DNA from: Auanema rhodensis
Taxonomy: Eukaryota > Nematoda > Chromadorea > Rhabditida > Rhabditidae
Assembly: GCA_964057225.1 (NCBI GenBank)
Contig: OZ059899.1
Coordinates: forward strand, 13,958,501-14,022,500
Direction: 5' to 3'
Length of the DNA stretch: 64,000 nucleotides
Positions 63,960-64,000 of this stretch are shown here, in pieces. The number at the start of each line of letters is the position of its first letter. Positions within the stretch are counted from its first letter, which is position 1. Under the pieces are notes generated by a model. The model saw only the letters and a program-made list of their open reading frames with translations, searched no databases and was not told the DNA's origin. The position numbers and the translations under genes were made by a program.

Positions 63960-64000
<41 letters not shown>
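63601..64000. other. upstream region of the GPCR gene, window end
   Basis: It contains GA tracts at 63722-63765 and a long (GA)n run from about 63962 that continues past the window edge. It probably includes the GPCR promoter or a 5' non-coding exon. Nothing coding was seen. Confidence 0.6.

Overview
This is nuclear DNA from a nematode. It is AT-rich. Most introns are short (about 45-60 bp) with TTTCAG-type 3' splice sites. Several start codons sit directly behind such a site, as expected with spliced-leader trans-splicing. Two genes look like nematode-type 7TM receptors. From memory and unverified, C. elegans homologues of the cox7C-like and TINAG-like genes share one chromosome I cosmid (F26E4), and homologues of smd-1, fkb-2 and syx-17 also lie on chromosome I. 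That would make this a piece of the chromosome I linkage group in another rhabditid. I cannot name the species. Layout, 0-20 kb: the 3' end of a syntaxin-17-like gene (+); a chemoreceptor fragment (-); S-adenosylmethionine decarboxylase (-) with a short upstream ORF in its leader and a tRNA-Leu(CAG) just upstream; about 6 kb of purine-rich spacer; an FKBP12-type prolyl isomerase (+) that appears to make a mitochondrial and a cytosolic form; a secreted protein with four FAS1 domains (-); and cytochrome c oxidase subunit 7C (-). Layout, 20-36 kb: a TINAG-like secreted protein whose catalytic Cys is Ser (+); an M20 deacetylase-like gene (-) with a tRNA-Thr(TGT) in one intron and two altered metal-ligand positions; glycine cleavage H protein (+); a long charged, proline-rich, probably nuclear protein (-) with a 10-residue repeat and an in-frame TGA near its start; and a globin (-). 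Layout, 36-57 kb: about 20 kb with no compact gene. The + strand is purine-rich and full of GA tracts. A few good splice-flanked minus-strand exons suggest one or more genes with very long introns. Layout, 57-64 kb: a small secreted Ser/Thr-rich protein (+) and a rhodopsin-like GPCR (-) with variant DRY and NPxxY motifs. The genes are mostly unrelated housekeeping and secreted-protein genes. Tight operon spacing is not seen: neighbouring same-strand genes are 0.5 to 2 kb apart. The most useful observations are regulatory or evolutionary: the dual-start FKBP, the AdoMetDC upstream ORF, the probable M20 pseudoenzyme, the TGA or ultra-short intron in the charged protein, and the long-intron candidate region. 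No CRISPR, prophage, insertion sequence or intact transposase was seen.
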